Shown: positions 54,401 through 62,365, counted from the stretch's first letter. The stretch: DNA of 64,000 nucleotides from Eubacteriaceae bacterium (GCA_910574895.1 CAJTDQ010000008.1:26855-90854); one strand, 5' to 3'. Notes: a model not told the origin generated them from the sequence alone. Program-made: numbers and translations.

Positions 54401-57039
54401 AAAAAGAAAATACATATCGGACTTCAACAAATGGTATTATAGAGTTTGATTTTGCAAAAGGAGAAATAAAGCAGAATATATTATATAGACTAACGGAAAC
54501 AGTACCTCCGTCAGGATATACAATGGACAATGACAAGCATTATTTTGTTTTAATGGAGAGAAATAAAACAAAAGAAGAAACTGTGTCAGTAATGGGAAAA
54601 GGTATGGCAGGAGTATCCCCGGATGTTGTGAAATTTATCAATTATAACGGAGGGGCAATTTATATCAGTAATGAGTATACGGAATTGACACTGAATAAAT
54701 TGTGGAGCAATGAGGAGGGTGGAGCAGCCACCCCGAAAGAGGGCAGTGTAACATTTGAATTATATAGACAGGCATATAGACTTGAATATTCTACAATTAC
54801 CGTAAATGTAAAAAGCCTGGGAGGTGTGTGGAGTAAAAATATTAAGGTTGCCAAGGGCAGCGGTGCCACAATAGCTGTAAGTGGAAATTGGAATGTTCAA
54901 TACACTGTTACATATAATGGCGAAGTTTCAAAAGTTAGTGCAGATGGTGCAACAGCAGTATATACCATTGGACAGACTTCGGGAGATGCTGTTGTTGAGT
55001 TTACATCAGATACATGGGTTACACCAGAAATACAATTTACGGATTACAATCAGCCGACAGTAAAAATAAAAGAAGGAGAGTCACAAAAGGTTGATACTGT
55101 AGATTTAAATGCCGGTAATAGATGGTCATATACATGGTCTGCACTTCCCAAAGAAGATGCATCCGGTAATGAATTAAGATATTCGGTTGTGGAAACATCA
55201 ACAGGAAATTACACAGTAACATATTTAAATAATGAGGGAATACAAACGGGTGTAATTACTGTTACAAATGTAGTAAAAGGTTCTTATATTCTTCCGGAAA
55301 CAGGAGGAAGCGGTAGAGCAGGATATATTGTTTTGGGATTGCTTCTAATGCTGATTTCGTTATTTTATTGGTATAGGATAAAGTGCAGGCATGAAAAGAT
55401 AAATCAAACATTTCGATATAATGAAATCTATGGAGATATAAATTATAAATTACAGATAACAGAAAGGAAATACAAAAAAATGAAAAAATTATTAACCATA
55501 TTAATGTCGTTTATTATGGCGTTCACAGTCAGTGTATCAGCTTTTGGAGCACAGAGAGCTGGTGAAAATTCAGGAGAAATTATTATTAATAATGCAGTGA
55601 AAGATCAGACATATAATGCATATCGCATTTTTGATCTAAGCTGGGACGGCTCAAGTGCTTATAACTACACCATTAACAGGGAATGGAAATCATTTGTATT
55701 GCAGAAAGACAGTGAGGGAAATTATTTATATATCGGTGTATATTTTTCTTATGATGAAAATACCGGTGCGATTACCCAGTTATCCACATCTGAATCAGAA
55801 TTACAGAAATTTGCACAGGAAGCAATTGCATATGCAAGAAATAATAATACGATTGAACCGGCAGGAACAGCAAAAGGTGTAGGAGATGAGGAAACGGCAA
55901 CGGCTACAATTCAAAATATTCCGTTAGGTTATTATCTTGTTGATTCTTCTGTAGGTTCTTTGGTTATTTTAAATACTACCAATACACAGATGAACGTGAT
56001 GGAGAAAAACGGTGTACCGTCAATTATAAAAAGAGTTAATGAAAATTCAGTAATAGACAGTTGGCGTGACGAAAATGATGCGGACATTGGAGAAAATGTT
56101 AATTTTTCTATAACAGCAACGGTAGGAAAAGGTGCGATAAATTATTGCATTATAGATACAATGGATAAGGGACTGACTTTAAATAAAGATTCTTTTGAGA
56201 TTAATTATAATAATGCAGGAGCTTCAGAGACAGGAGAACGTATTGACCCTAAATATTATACTATCAGTTATGACGGAGATGGATATACTTTTAAAATAGA
56301 TTTTGAGAATGAGTTTGTATCTGCTTTGGCGGAAGGCTCAACAATTACTGTCAGATATTCAGCAGAACTTAACGAAAACGCTACGCTTGGACGTGCTAAT
56401 CCAAATGTAAATTCTACCTATCTGACTTATGGTGATGGAAATACTACAGCAATGGCACAGACCAAAACTTACACATATAGATTTGGAATCATAAAGACCA
56501 ATGACAGTAATATACAAATTGATGGTGCTGAATTTAAAATCTATGATTATAGAGATATTGAAAATTATGATCCTATTCGTTTGGTAAAAATAGAAAACGA
56601 AGAAGGACAGACAGTTTATAGAAGAGCGACAGCAAAGGAAATTCAAGCTGGATTGACAACAGATACTATTGTAGCCGGAAATGTATTACTGACTGGATTT
56701 GATGCTTCGACCTATTATCTTAGTGAAACAAAAGCTCCGGAAGGATTTAATAGAAGTTCTGAGGTGAAAGAAATTACGATTAGATTAAATAGTTTAGTGA
56801 CAGTAGAGAAAATAAATTCAGAAGTAGAAAATGATGATGGAACAACAACAATAGTAGAGCAAATAAAATATATATCAGGTGGTGTCCAGGTAATAAACTA
56901 TAACGGTTCGCTCCTTCCTTCTACCGGTGGTATCGGAACGACAGTTTTTTATATTGTAGGCGGAATTCTTGTATTATTAGCCATTGTATTGTTTGCAGTG
57001 AAATCTATGAGAAAAAAAGAGCAGAATTTATTAAAATAA
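51481..57039 (+). CDS. Double pilin: large Cna-B adhesin/pilin fused in frame to a backbone-type pilin
   Basis: One uninterrupted frame of 1852 codons behind AAGGAAG. Part 1 (1-1333): a basic N-terminus and signal helix (about 17-39), long repeated extracellular domains, an SpaA/Cna-B domain with E-box YRLTETVPPSGY (about 940-1030), a second Cna-B domain with a large insertion, and the sortase signal LPETG (1271-1275), a membrane helix and basic tail. Part 2 (from Met1334) is a complete pilin with its own signal peptide and LPSTG at 1812-1816. The 50-residue link between the anchors looks like translated spacer. Either a polyprotein, two separately initiated proteins, or an assembly indel. 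Confidence 0.85.
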   Translation: MFDFDVQLRNFIVNKKKSRWFCFFMLVLSSLTVYTVYALSLSSAVALNDVRVDFGSYITSASVSTLKNGEWTETWELMVGDSVKVSIEYTLDNNVVDSQNRIISYDMPNVFVLEKEQQGTVRDKGRTVGTYTISKDGKIAITFNNDFVIDGEGFAGQIQFQGTVSCDLDKDETKNIVIGNNTGTITIKPENIKTDISLEKSGTVSKDKSQIDYTLTVSTKNGTGGNVEISDAFTNASASAGYDKNSLNVTRVTEEGNRITVSNYSPVFGTSGGLQKFSINNLPELGAGEQYIITYTANNISLPNSGSGEASVANYAKAASNGKSSDRQIYTQVQNAVVSKSGNYNSKTGKVSWTININSQGRDLNGYTVSDRLDGDDFTGKVVLSSSSGDSKEVSLPYTFPKNSSGAYTIAYDTEPPEGTEVISSKTVNQVHLKKDAYDFTATKEIYVTHESNSFNKTFERTEEESEDKALYWWTGTIHLAKSVAAGEKLTYTDTIIDAEDENNVENHYTTVSLMRKLSVEIDNKITDKYSISYYDINGDKINQTDNLTHVKSFEIIFDTKEDINAEDIKIKYPTYADYSQIAYGETKEFVNKAKTPYGSKEAVHKYTKQAPLEKQIIKTDDSGTKTYISGTTDIDFDETEGKLNYRVLIRTDKFPPGDIVLNDIIPFGTVFDKDSISAAFYQNDWYEYTSISYWDSTSQSNRTYDLAGKDKPTVIIDDGVAVITVPDGYNGNGNKNTISLKYSINIADDTIWEDLTVKTSIYTNTIKWGNYSSKQTAHVNRNVNKVSKNGIQLVDEDGNPTNIIEYSVLLNPASEDLIQGSDTISVKDILSTGKSVNAELNPSSVKLYSYSPRAENGRGEEISSERYSVKYDYEDDEITFTIPDNLACVLSYQYVFQRDSIAGNIPISNSVELSGDKIYNYATRTMLAESSSSASATKRKLTIYKVDDKNYLKTLPNAVFELEYFDSASSGWKKENTYRTSTNGIIEFDFAKGEIKQNILYRLTETVPPSGYTMDNDKHYFVLMERNKTKEETVSVMGKGMAGVSPDVVKFINYNGGAIYISNEYTELTLNKLWSNEEGGAATPKEGSVTFELYRQAYRLEYSTITVNVKSLGGVWSKNIKVAKGSGATIAVSGNWNVQYTVTYNGEVSKVSADGATAVYTIGQTSGDAVVEFTSDTWVTPEIQFTDYNQPTVKIKEGESQKVDTVDLNAGNRWSYTWSALPKEDASGNELRYSVVETSTGNYTVTYLNNEGIQTGVITVTNVVKGSYILPETGGSGRAGYIVLGLLLMLISLFYWYRIKCRHEKINQTFRYNEIYGDINYKLQITERKYKKMKKLLTILMSFIMAFTVSVSAFGAQRAGENSGEIIINNAVKDQTYNAYRIFDLSWDGSSAYNYTINREWKSFVLQKDSEGNYLYIGVYFSYDENTGAITQLSTSESELQKFAQEAIAYARNNNTIEPAGTAKGVGDEETATATIQNIPLGYYLVDSSVGSLVILNTTNTQMNVMEKNGVPSIIKRVNENSVIDSWRDENDADIGENVNFSITATVGKGAINYCIIDTMDKGLTLNKDSFEINYNNAGASETGERIDPKYYTISYDGDGYTFKIDFENEFVSALAEGSTITVRYSAELNENATLGRANPNVNSTYLTYGDGNTTAMAQTKTYTYRFGIIKTNDSNIQIDGAEFKIYDYRDIENYDPIRLVKIENEEGQTVYRRATAKEIQAGLTTDTIVAGNVLLTGFDASTYYLSETKAPEGFNRSSEVKEITIRLNSLVTVEKINSEVENDDGTTTIVEQIKYISGGVQVINYNGSLLPSTGGIGTTVFYIVGGILVLLAIVLFAVKSMRKKEQNLLK
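55480..57039 (+). CDS. Backbone-type pilin, internal start of the double pilin frame
   Basis: From the ATG at 55480, preceded by AAAGGA at 55463-55468, this frame encodes a normal 519-residue isopeptide-domain fimbrial protein. It has a signal peptide (MKKLLTILMSFIMAFTVSVSA), an N-terminal domain, and a KNGVPSIIKRV segment whose Lys could be the one joined to the next subunit. A D2 fimbrial isopeptide domain, a Cna-B-like domain with E-box YYLSETKAPEGF, LPSTG (479-483), a membrane helix and basic tail follow. The ribosome site suggests it can be translated on its own. Confidence 0.75.
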   Translation: MKKLLTILMSFIMAFTVSVSAFGAQRAGENSGEIIINNAVKDQTYNAYRIFDLSWDGSSAYNYTINREWKSFVLQKDSEGNYLYIGVYFSYDENTGAITQLSTSESELQKFAQEAIAYARNNNTIEPAGTAKGVGDEETATATIQNIPLGYYLVDSSVGSLVILNTTNTQMNVMEKNGVPSIIKRVNENSVIDSWRDENDADIGENVNFSITATVGKGAINYCIIDTMDKGLTLNKDSFEINYNNAGASETGERIDPKYYTISYDGDGYTFKIDFENEFVSALAEGSTITVRYSAELNENATLGRANPNVNSTYLTYGDGNTTAMAQTKTYTYRFGIIKTNDSNIQIDGAEFKIYDYRDIENYDPIRLVKIENEEGQTVYRRATAKEIQAGLTTDTIVAGNVLLTGFDASTYYLSETKAPEGFNRSSEVKEITIRLNSLVTVEKINSEVENDDGTTTIVEQIKYISGGVQVINYNGSLLPSTGGIGTTVFYIVGGILVLLAIVLFAVKSMRKKEQNLLK

Positions 57040-57113
57040 TTGAATGAATGGTACTGCCATGTCTATATTTGAGATTTATAGGCATGGCAGCATTCCGGCA
57101 AGGAGAATCCTGT

Positions 57114-57938
57114 ATGAAGAAGCATTTTTCAACAATTATTTTTATATTAATATTTTTAACAGGGTTGTCTCTGCTTTTGTATCCTACAGTAAGCGACTGG
57201 TATAATTCCCTTTTTCAGATAGAAGTTATTGAGAGCTATACAAAGGATGTAGAAAAATTAGATGATGAAACTTATAACAGGCTTTTGTCTGAAGCGAGAA
57301 ATTATAATGAAGCAATTTCTGAAAAGGAACAAAATTATATTTTGTCCGACAGAGAGCAAAAAGAATATAACAGCCTTTTAAATATTTCAGGCTCGGGAAT
57401 TATGGGTTATATAGAAATTCCGGTTATTAATGTGAAACTGGCAATTTATCATGGAACATCAGAGGCAGTTCTTTCGTCCGGTGTGGGGCATATTCCGGGT
57501 TCGTCACTGCCGGTCGGAGGGGAGAGTACCCATTGTGTCGTTTCAGGGCACAGGGGACTTCCCAGTGCTAAATTGTTTTCTAATTTAGATGAACTGGTCA
57601 TAGGAGATATTTTTACACTTTATACCCTTGAAGAAATGCTGACTTATGAGATAGATAAAATTCAGGTTGTTTTACCGGAAGAGATAGATGGATTGGCAGT
57701 TAAGAAAGGTAAAGACTATTGTACGCTTGTGACCTGCACTCCATATGGAATCAATACACATCGCTTGTTAGTAAGAGGACACAGGATTGAAAAGATTCGA
57801 GAGACAGTTGTTGCAGATGCAGTTAAAGTGGATAAAATAATTATATCATTGGTAGTAGGAATACTGCCTGCTTTGGTGATAATTATAGTAATATTAAGAG
57901 GAAAGGAGAAAGACGGTGATAAAAAAATATTTCTGTAA
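57114..57938 (+). CDS. Class C (pilin) sortase
   Basis: Transpeptidase that joins pilin subunits through their LPxTG motifs, 274 residues. A membrane helix lies at each end (about 7-26 and 240-262), the class C layout. Catalytic His is in VVSGHRGLPS, Cys in TLVTCTPYG and Arg in HRLLVRGHR. AAGGAG at 57100 picks the ATG at 57114 among in-frame starts. It overlaps the next pilin gene by 23 bases. Confidence 0.93.
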   Translation: MKKHFSTIIFILIFLTGLSLLLYPTVSDWYNSLFQIEVIESYTKDVEKLDDETYNRLLSEARNYNEAISEKEQNYILSDREQKEYNSLLNISGSGIMGYIEIPVINVKLAIYHGTSEAVLSSGVGHIPGSSLPVGGESTHCVVSGHRGLPSAKLFSNLDELVIGDIFTLYTLEEMLTYEIDKIQVVLPEEIDGLAVKKGKDYCTLVTCTPYGINTHRLLVRGHRIEKIRETVVADAVKVDKIIISLVVGILPALVIIIVILRGKEKDGDKKIFL

Positions 57939-58656
57939 GAATATTTTGTTTTTATTTACATTATATATTGTGTCATTATTAATGATGTTTACTGTGTTCT
58001 CCGGTGAAAATCTTTCTTCTATTAATTTGGTTTGCAAATATAATGGGAAAACAATTGAGAATATGGAAATTCACTTATATAAAGCTGCAGATGTTATAAA
58101 TGGAGAAATTATTGTAAAACCTTGCTTTGATAAAATTGCAGCAGATTTAAAGCAGCTGACAGATATGGACGATACAAAAGGTGTTGCTGAAAAGATACAG
58201 TTACTTTTAGCAGTATCTGATTTAAAACCTGATAAAATCACAGTAACGGATCAATTTGGTAAAGGGATTTTTTCTCAATTAAAAGAGGGGATTTATTATA
58301 TTGAATCTGTAAAATATATAGAAGAGGAAAAAGAGTATATGATTATGCCTCTCGTGTTATCTGTTCCACAAAAACAGTCTGGAGCAAATAATGTTTATGA
58401 TATTGATGCTATTCCTAAAATTGTGGAAAGAAATGTAGAGCAGACATCAAAAACAACCAATGTAATTACAGAGGAAACGACTACTGTGGAGAATACTACA
58501 GAGGATTTCACAACAAAAGAGCAGATATCAAAAGCAACAGATGATAATCCTAAATTACCACAAACAGGTCTTAAAACAATGAATGTAGTTCTAATAGGCT
58601 GTTTTGGAATTGCATTGACTTTGCTGGGAGTTAGAATATTAAAAAATGAAGAATAA
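57916..58656 (+). CDS. Small LPQTG pilin (probable minor or base pilin)
   Basis: Secreted protein of 246 residues: an N-terminal signal helix (about 8-28), a compact beta-rich domain (about 35-175) including EGIYYIESVKYIEEEKEYM with an E-box-like segment, a threonine/glutamate-rich stalk, then LPQTG, a membrane helix and a short basic tail. Its size and threonine-rich stalk suit a minor pilin anchored to the wall. GTG start behind AAAGGAG, inside the end of the sortase gene. Confidence 0.82.
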   Translation: MIKKYFCKNILFLFTLYIVSLLMMFTVFSGENLSSINLVCKYNGKTIENMEIHLYKAADVINGEIIVKPCFDKIAADLKQLTDMDDTKGVAEKIQLLLAVSDLKPDKITVTDQFGKGIFSQLKEGIYYIESVKYIEEEKEYMIMPLVLSVPQKQSGANNVYDIDAIPKIVERNVEQTSKTTNVITEETTTVENTTEDFTTKEQISKATDDNPKLPQTGLKTMNVVLIGCFGIALTLLGVRILKNEE

Positions 58657-59212
58657 AAAAAGATTTGGTAAAGTGTTGCTGGCTGTTGGAATTGTCCTTA
58701 TAAGTATTTCAATGATGATGGTTATAAAATATGAAATCCATGATATGAAATCCAAAAAAATAATAACAGACGTTCTTCGCAGGATAGAAGATTATGATGC
58801 ACAAAATCATGATGGCGGTACGTTATATCGTATTAATGATTCACAGTATATTGGAGTATTAAAGATCCCGTCTCTTAATGTGGTTCTGCCAATATGCGCA
58901 GAATGGAATAATGAAAATTCTGAAAAGGGAGTATGTCGATACTTGGGAAGTTTAGAAGAGAGAAATTTAATTCTGGCAGGTCATAATTATCGAAGTATGC
59001 TTAGAAGATTATCAGAGGTTGAGACGGGAAGTGAAATAATTATTATTGATATAAATCGGGAAGAGTATCATTATACTGTGACATATACAGAAGTTGTTGG
59101 AGGTTATAATAGTAAAGCGATGACAAGCGGCGAGTGGGATATGACAGTATTTACATGCACGATTCCGGGAAACTCCCGATATGTTGTAAGGTGTATATTA
59201 AATGAAAATTAA
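58646..59212 (+). CDS. Second sortase, single-pass
   Basis: Sortase of 188 residues with one N-terminal membrane helix (about 7-26) and no C-terminal one. Catalytic His is in LAGHNYRSM, Cys in TVFTCTIPGN and Arg in SRYVVRC. It is shorter than the class C enzyme beside it, and class D- or B-like types are possible. It may attach the finished pilus to the wall. It overlaps the small pilin gene by 11 bases and ends the cluster. Confidence 0.88.
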   Translation: MKNKKRFGKVLLAVGIVLISISMMMVIKYEIHDMKSKKIITDVLRRIEDYDAQNHDGGTLYRINDSQYIGVLKIPSLNVVLPICAEWNNENSEKGVCRYLGSLEERNLILAGHNYRSMLRRLSEVETGSEIIIIDINREEYHYTVTYTEVVGGYNSKAMTSGEWDMTVFTCTIPGNSRYVVRCILNEN

Positions 59213-59294
59213 GTTGTGAACAGACATAAAGATATTTCTTAATGTCTGTTTTTTGTAGCAAAAGCCTGATAATCTTTTTTTAAAAGGCTCTGAC

Positions 59295-59323
59295 TTGCTT
59301 TTTCTATATATATCTATTATAAT
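59295..59323 (+). promoter_or_regulatory. pnp promoter
   Basis: TTGCTT (59295-59300) and TATAAT (59318-59323) with exact 17-base spacing give a leader of about 160 bases. Confidence 0.65.
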
Positions 59324-59353
59324 TATTAAGATTATGGTATTTTCCATGATTAT

Positions 59354-59440
59354 GCAGAAGAACCAAGCCGAAGCCACTGTAAAGGGCAGTAACAAGGAGG
59401 TATAGTTACTGGTTTTTCCAGTAGTTTCGGATTCTTCTGC
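59354..59440 (+). promoter_or_regulatory. Long hairpin in the pnp leader
   Basis: GCAGAAGAA (59354-59362) pairs with TTCTTCTGC (59432-59440), CCGAA (59368-59372) with TTCGG (59426-59430), ACTG with CAGT, and CAGTAAC (59387-59393) with GTTACTG (59405-59411). The terminal loop exposes AAGGAGGTATA. Leader hairpins of this type mediate PNPase autoregulation in other bacteria; the same role here is inferred. Confidence 0.7.
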
Positions 59441-59451
59441 GAAGAATAAAT

Positions 59452-59494
59452 AGAAGGAGAAGTTGCTATATTATAGCAACGAAATAAAATTATG
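59452..59494 (+). promoter_or_regulatory. pnp ribosome site separated from the start codon by a hairpin
   Basis: AGAAGGAGA (59452-59460) lies 31 bases before the ATG at 59492. Between them GTTGCTATA (59462-59470) and TATAGCAAC (59472-59480) form a hairpin. Folding brings the two signals to about 12-13 bases apart. No other in-frame start lies nearer. Confidence 0.65.
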
Positions 59495-61576
59495 TACAAG
59501 AGTTTTAGTATGGAACTTGCTGGCAGAACTCTTACAGTAGATGTAGGAAGAGTAGCAGCACAGGCAAATGGTGCAGCATTTATGCACTATGGGGACACAA
59601 CAGTTTTATCTACAGCAACTGCATCGGACAAGCCTAGAGATGGTGTAGATTTCTTTCCGCTTTCTGTTGAATTTGAAGAGAAGATGTATTCTGTAGGAAA
59701 GATTCCTGGTGGATTTAATAAAAGAGAGGGAAAGGCTTCAGAGAACTCAGTTCTTACAGCACGTGTTATAGACCGTCCTATGAGACCTTTATTTCCAAAG
59801 GATTACCGGAATGATGTTTCTTTAAATAACTTAGTTATGGCAGTTGATCCTGAATGCAGACCTGAAATAGTTGCAATGTTAGGTTCAGCGATTTCAACAT
59901 GTATCTCTGATATCCCGTTTGAAGGACCATGTGCGATGACACAGGTAGGTATGGTGGACGGAGAGTATATTGTAAATCCTAGTCAGGCAGTTTGGAATGA
60001 TGGTGATCTTCAGTTAACAGTTGCTTCAACAAAGGAAAAAGTTATTATGATTGAGGCCGGTGCCAATATTATTCCGGAAGATAAGATGATTGAAGCGATT
60101 TACATGGCACATGATGTAAACCAGACAATTATTGAATTTATTGATAAAATTGTAGCAGAGGTAGGAAAGGAAAAGCACACATATGAAAGTTGTGCCATTC
60201 CTGAAGAGTTATTCGATGCGATTAAGGAAATTGTTCCACCAGCAGATATGGAAGTAGCAGTTTTCACTGATGATAAGCAGACAAGAGAAGCAAACATCAA
60301 AGAGATTACTGAAAAATTAGAAGAAGCTTTTGCTGAAAATGAAGAATGGCTTGCAGTTTTGGGTGAGGCTATTTATCAGTATCAGAAAAAGACTGTTCGT
60401 AAGATGATTTTAAAAGATCATAAGAGACCGGACGGCAGAGCTCTTGATCAGATTAGACCACTTGCAGGTGAGACAGATATTGTTCCTAGAGTTCATGGTT
60501 CAGCAATGTTTACAAGAGGACAGACACAGATTTGTAATGTATGTACATTGGCTCCATTATCAGAGGCACAGAGAATTGATGGCCTTGACGAAAACGTTAA
60601 GACAAAGAGATATATGCATCATTATAATTTCCCTTCATACTCCGTTGGAGAGACAAAACCATCCAGGGGTCCGGGACGTAGAGAAATTGGACACGGTGCT
60701 TTGGCAGAAAAGGCTCTTATGCCGGTACTTCCTAGTGAGGCAGAGTTCCCATATGCTATCAGAACAGTATCAGAGACATTTGAATCGAATGGTTCTACAT
60801 CAATGGCTTCTACATGTTCATCATGTATGTCATTAATGGCAGCAGGAGTTCCGTTAAAAGCTATGGTAGCAGGTATTTCATGTGGTCTTGTAACTGGTGA
60901 TACAGATGATGATTATGTATTGCTTACAGATATTCAGGGATTAGAAGATTTCTTTGGAGATATGGACTTTAAGGTAACCGGCACGACAGAAGGTATCACA
61001 GCCATCCAGATGGATATTAAGATTCACGGTCTTACAAGAGACATTGTAGAAGGTGCGATTGCAAGAACAAGAGAAGCAAGATTGTTTATTATGGAAAATT
61101 GCATGAAACCAGCTATTGCTGAGCCACGTAAGGAAGTAAATGAATATGCTCCAAAGATCGAGATGATTCAGATTGATCCGGATAAGATTGGTGATGTAGT
61201 CGGTAAGAGTGGTAAAGTTATCAATGCGATTATTGAAGAGACAGGTGTTAAGATTGATATTACAGACGAAGGTATGGTATCCGTTTGTGGTGTCGATAAG
61301 GATATGATTGCAAAAGCAATTAAATATATTGAAACAATCGTTACTGACTTTGAAGAAGGTATGATGTTAGAAGGTGTTGTTGTCAGCATTAAAGAATTTG
61401 GCGCTTTTGTAGAATTTGCTCCAGGCAAAGAGGGAATGGTTCATATTTCAAAGATTGCTAAAGAAAGAGTAAATCATGTAGAAGACTTCTTAACACTTGG
61501 AGATAAAGTTAAAGTGAAATGCTTAGGCAAAGACAAGATGGGAAGAATGAGTTTCTCAATAAAAGACGCAGAATAA
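59492..61576 (+). CDS. pnp: Polyribonucleotide nucleotidyltransferase (PNPase)
   Basis: Phosphorolytic 3'-to-5' exoribonuclease of mRNA decay, 694 residues. Two RNase PH domains (the first with FFPLSVEFEEKMYSVGKIPG, core EKMYSVGKIPGGF; the second with RPDGRALDQIRP and GDTDDDYVLLTDIQG) flank a helical linker. A KH domain (GKSGKVINAIIEETG) and a C-terminal S1 domain (GAFVEFAPGKEGMVHIS) follow. Normal length. Its own promoter and leader make it independent of rpsO. Confidence 0.98.
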   Translation: MYKSFSMELAGRTLTVDVGRVAAQANGAAFMHYGDTTVLSTATASDKPRDGVDFFPLSVEFEEKMYSVGKIPGGFNKREGKASENSVLTARVIDRPMRPLFPKDYRNDVSLNNLVMAVDPECRPEIVAMLGSAISTCISDIPFEGPCAMTQVGMVDGEYIVNPSQAVWNDGDLQLTVASTKEKVIMIEAGANIIPEDKMIEAIYMAHDVNQTIIEFIDKIVAEVGKEKHTYESCAIPEELFDAIKEIVPPADMEVAVFTDDKQTREANIKEITEKLEEAFAENEEWLAVLGEAIYQYQKKTVRKMILKDHKRPDGRALDQIRPLAGETDIVPRVHGSAMFTRGQTQICNVCTLAPLSEAQRIDGLDENVKTKRYMHHYNFPSYSVGETKPSRGPGRREIGHGALAEKALMPVLPSEAEFPYAIRTVSETFESNGSTSMASTCSSCMSLMAAGVPLKAMVAGISCGLVTGDTDDDYVLLTDIQGLEDFFGDMDFKVTGTTEGITAIQMDIKIHGLTRDIVEGAIARTREARLFIMENCMKPAIAEPRKEVNEYAPKIEMIQIDPDKIGDVVGKSGKVINAIIEETGVKIDITDEGMVSVCGVDKDMIAKAIKYIETIVTDFEEGMMLEGVVVSIKEFGAFVEFAPGKEGMVHISKIAKERVNHVEDFLTLGDKVKVKCLGKDKMGRMSFSIKDAE

Positions 61577-61631
61577 TTAGGCAGAAATAGTTATAAAATA
61601 CTTTATAACAGTATTATGTACAAAATATTTT

Positions 61632-61673
61632 CATAGAAATAAGGTGTCACTTTTGTGACACCTTATTTCTATG
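61632..61673. terminator. Bidirectional terminator after pnp
   Basis: CATAGAAATAAGGTGTCAC (61632-61650) and its perfect complement (61655-61673) form a 19-bp stem with a TTTT loop. It overlaps the stop codon of the convergent gene. Confidence 0.85.
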
Positions 61674-62226
61674 AGATTTTCTGTAGTTTTTTACTATGAT
61701 CTTCTAATACTAATTTTATAACTTTTACATCTTCGACTAATGTATCAATTTGTTCGGACTTTTTTTCAAAGGTTTTATATGTTGATAAATAAACGGAAGT
61801 TAATTCGTTAATAGCTGGTAGTATTTTATTTTCTTGAGTTAATTCTACATTTTTTAATCTGTCATCTAAATTTTCTAGCCGCTTATCTACATTATCTAGT
61901 CGATTGTCTATATTATCTAGACGATTGTCTATACTGTTTAGATGGCTATATATAGGATTCAGTTTTTTATCAAATTTAGCGTCAAATTTTTCATCTAGTT
62001 TGGCATCAAGCTTTTCATCTAATTTTTCATCTAACTTTTTATCCAATTTCGTTTCTAATTTTTCTTCTAATATTGTTTCTAATTTTTCTTCTAATATTGT
62101 TTCTAGCTTTTCTTCTAATTTTGTTTCTAGTTTTTCATCTAGGGATAGTTCCAGATCATTTTTTAATTGTGTTATTTTGGTGTCAAATAAATCACTAATT
62201 TGTTCGATTGTAATATTAGAATCCAT
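61669..62226 (-). CDS. KLDE-repeat coiled-coil protein
   Basis: Soluble protein of 185 residues with no signal peptide or membrane helix. After an N-terminal stretch (DSNITIEQISDLFD), residues 25-75 are built of short repeats such as EEKLETILEEKLET and KLDEKLDEKLDA, then IDNRLDNIDNRLDNVDKRL heptads, which should form one long parallel coiled coil. GGAGG before the ATG at 62226 decides the start. Function is unknown; similar repeat proteins often serve as spacers or scaffolds. Confidence 0.78.
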   Translation of the reverse strand: MDSNITIEQISDLFDTKITQLKNDLELSLDEKLETKLEEKLETILEEKLETILEEKLETKLDKKLDEKLDEKLDAKLDEKFDAKFDKKLNPIYSHLNSIDNRLDNIDNRLDNVDKRLENLDDRLKNVELTQENKILPAINELTSVYLSTYKTFEKKSEQIDTLVEDVKVIKLVLEDHSKKLQKIS

Positions 62227-62365
62227 TGCCGTTACCTCCTTTCTTTGTGATTGGAGTTTCAGTTTAATACACATATTTTTATTAGTCAATAGATTCTTGG
62301 AAACATCACATAAAAAATGTAAAAACTCAATACAGTCATATAGTATAAAGATTTAAAAGGAGTAC

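Noticed and set aside
50568..59212. Prophage or integrative element carrying the pilus genes
   Set aside because: No integrase, transposase, phage structural gene or flanking attachment repeat was seen.
61904..62356. Plus-strand frame rich in Ser/Asn/Phe opposite the coiled-coil gene
   Set aside because: It is the antisense shadow of the KLDE repeats; the minus strand has GGAGG and a sensible protein.
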